From contig CAAFLE010000039.1 in NCBI GenBank assembly GCA_900763675.1, positions 1 to 14,954 of the forward strand: 14,954 nucleotides of DNA. Direction: 5' to 3'. The position numbers were made by a program, and so were the translations under genes. This document shows, piece by piece, positions 14,348-14,954 of the stretch. The DNA comes from an uncultured Oscillospiraceae bacterium (GTDB taxonomy: Bacteria; Bacillota; Clostridia; Oscillospirales; Oscillospiraceae). The notes under the pieces are model-generated. The model saw nothing but the letters and a program-made list of their open reading frames with translations. It was not told where the DNA came from and ran no database searches. Position 1 is the first letter of the stretch. Every line of letters starts with the position of its first letter.

Positions 14348-14954
14348 TCATACCCCCAGAATCCGGTTTACCTCGCTCTGCACGAGATCGTAGAACCACG
14401 TGCCGAGCTTCTGTTTTCGTTCCTCGCCGTTGCCCCATTGGGCATTGATGACCTCCCGCGCCATCGCCGTGACGTTCACCGTTCTGTCCTCCGGTGCGGG
14501 CGATTCCGGCAGCGGCTCGCCGTCAAAGTAGCTCAGCGGCACATACATCACGTCGAGATCGAGCGGAGAGCCCCGGTACTGGTGCAGAATGCACCGGTCG
14601 CGGAGATCGGGGTAATTCACCCCGTCGTTCGCGCCCCACGCCGCGATCCACTTGTCGAACCCCGTCTCGCCGATGTGGCTTTCAAACCAGCTCAGGCTGG
14701 CGTATACGCCCGTGCGGACGCCCGCGTTCTGCATCTCGCCGCAGAACGCTCTGCACATCGCCGTGATTGTCTCGTCCGTCGGAAAGCCGTTCTTCTGCTT
14801 GTAGCCGTCCGCGTCCTCCATGTCGAACCAGACGCCGAGCCGGGGCTTTCTGCCGTTCAGGAACTTGAGACACGCCGCCGCTTCCTCCCGCGCCTGCTCC
14901 TCGTTGAGAGCGTAGGAATACCAGTACAGCCCCCACGGGATGGAGAGCGCGTCG
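14348..14954 (-). CDS. GH25 lysozyme/endolysin, 5' end outside the window
   Basis: A phage-type muramidase that cleaves the MurNAc-GlcNAc bond of peptidoglycan. The minus-strand frame is open from the window edge to a stop at 14348, giving 202 visible residues. The first visible residues, DALSIPWGLYWYSYALN, correspond to the middle of the GH25 barrel. Next come KPRLGVWFDMED with the D-x-E active-site pattern, a GVYASLSWF strand and a W-x-A-x-W element (WIAAWG), followed by LHQYRG and DLDV near the end of the barrel. After the barrel there is a Pro-rich linker (about ESPAPEDR) and a C-terminal segment beginning VNVTAMAREVINAQWGNGEERKQK without the final strand motifs of the catalytic domain, probably a wall-binding domain. 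An internal ATG at 14821 lies inside the catalytic domain and is not the real start. The holin-like and XhlA-like genes follow directly. Confidence 0.95.
   Translation of the reverse strand, partial: DALSIPWGLYWYSYALNEEQAREEAAACLKFLNGRKPRLGVWFDMEDADGYKQKNGFPTDETITAMCRAFCGEMQNAGVRTGVYASLSWFESHIGETGFDKWIAAWGANDGVNYPDLRDRCILHQYRGSPLDLDVMYVPLSYFDGEPLPESPAPEDRTVNVTAMAREVINAQWGNGEERKQKLGTWFYDLVQSEVNRILGV

Overview
The window looks like chromosomal DNA from a GC-rich, endospore-forming Firmicute of the class Clostridia, most likely an Oscillospiraceae/Ruminococcaceae-type gut bacterium. This is inferred from a SpoIIE homologue, strong AGGAGG-type ribosome binding sites, AT-rich sigma-A promoters inside otherwise GC-rich DNA, a short archaeal/Thermotoga-like AhcY and an NSS transporter. 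No species can be named from the sequence alone. The right edge (about 13800 to the end) is a phage-type lysis cassette.

Layout, left to right. Positions 42-1805 (+) hold a two-gene unit, a sodium-coupled NSS amino-acid transporter followed by a Sel1-repeat protein, closed by a perfect 14-bp terminator at 1821-1862. The convergent ahcY (1862-3103, -) uses the other side of the same hairpin. Next on the minus strand is spoIIE (5949 to 3616) followed by a small one-TM protein of unknown function, closed by a terminator at 3169-3205. Upstream of that is a long minus-strand unit reading leftward from about 13345 to 6075: uvrA, a 113-aa membrane-anchored unknown, recD2, comFC and a divergent mreB paralogue. 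It has a near-consensus promoter at 13352-13380 and a terminator at 6075-6105. Divergent from it (+) is a two-tRNA operon, Asp(GTC) and Thr(GGT), with its own near-consensus promoter and a terminator. From 13824 to the right edge, on the minus strand, lie a GH25 endolysin (5' end outside the window), a coiled-coil XhlA-like protein and a small holin-like protein, ending at a bidirectional terminator beside the tRNAs.

How the genes work together. The uvrA-recD2-comFC unit groups nucleotide excision repair, a 5'-3' helicase and a competence-type phosphoribosyltransferase, so it reads as a DNA repair/uptake operon with a cytoskeletal gene at its end. spoIIE controls sigma-F activation in the forespore. 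ahcY removes S-adenosylhomocysteine from the methyl cycle. The lysis cassette would let a prophage or phage-like element leave the cell.

No clearly new multi-gene system is visible. The most interesting items are the MreB paralogue with an altered catalytic position, the two small unknown membrane proteins embedded in conserved operons, and the lysis module next to a tRNA, which marks a probable prophage edge. The only stretch of more than 300 bases without a protein gene is 13314-13823. It holds the two divergent promoters, the two tRNAs, an inter-tRNA hairpin, two terminators and about 105 bases (13689-13794) that remain unexplained.
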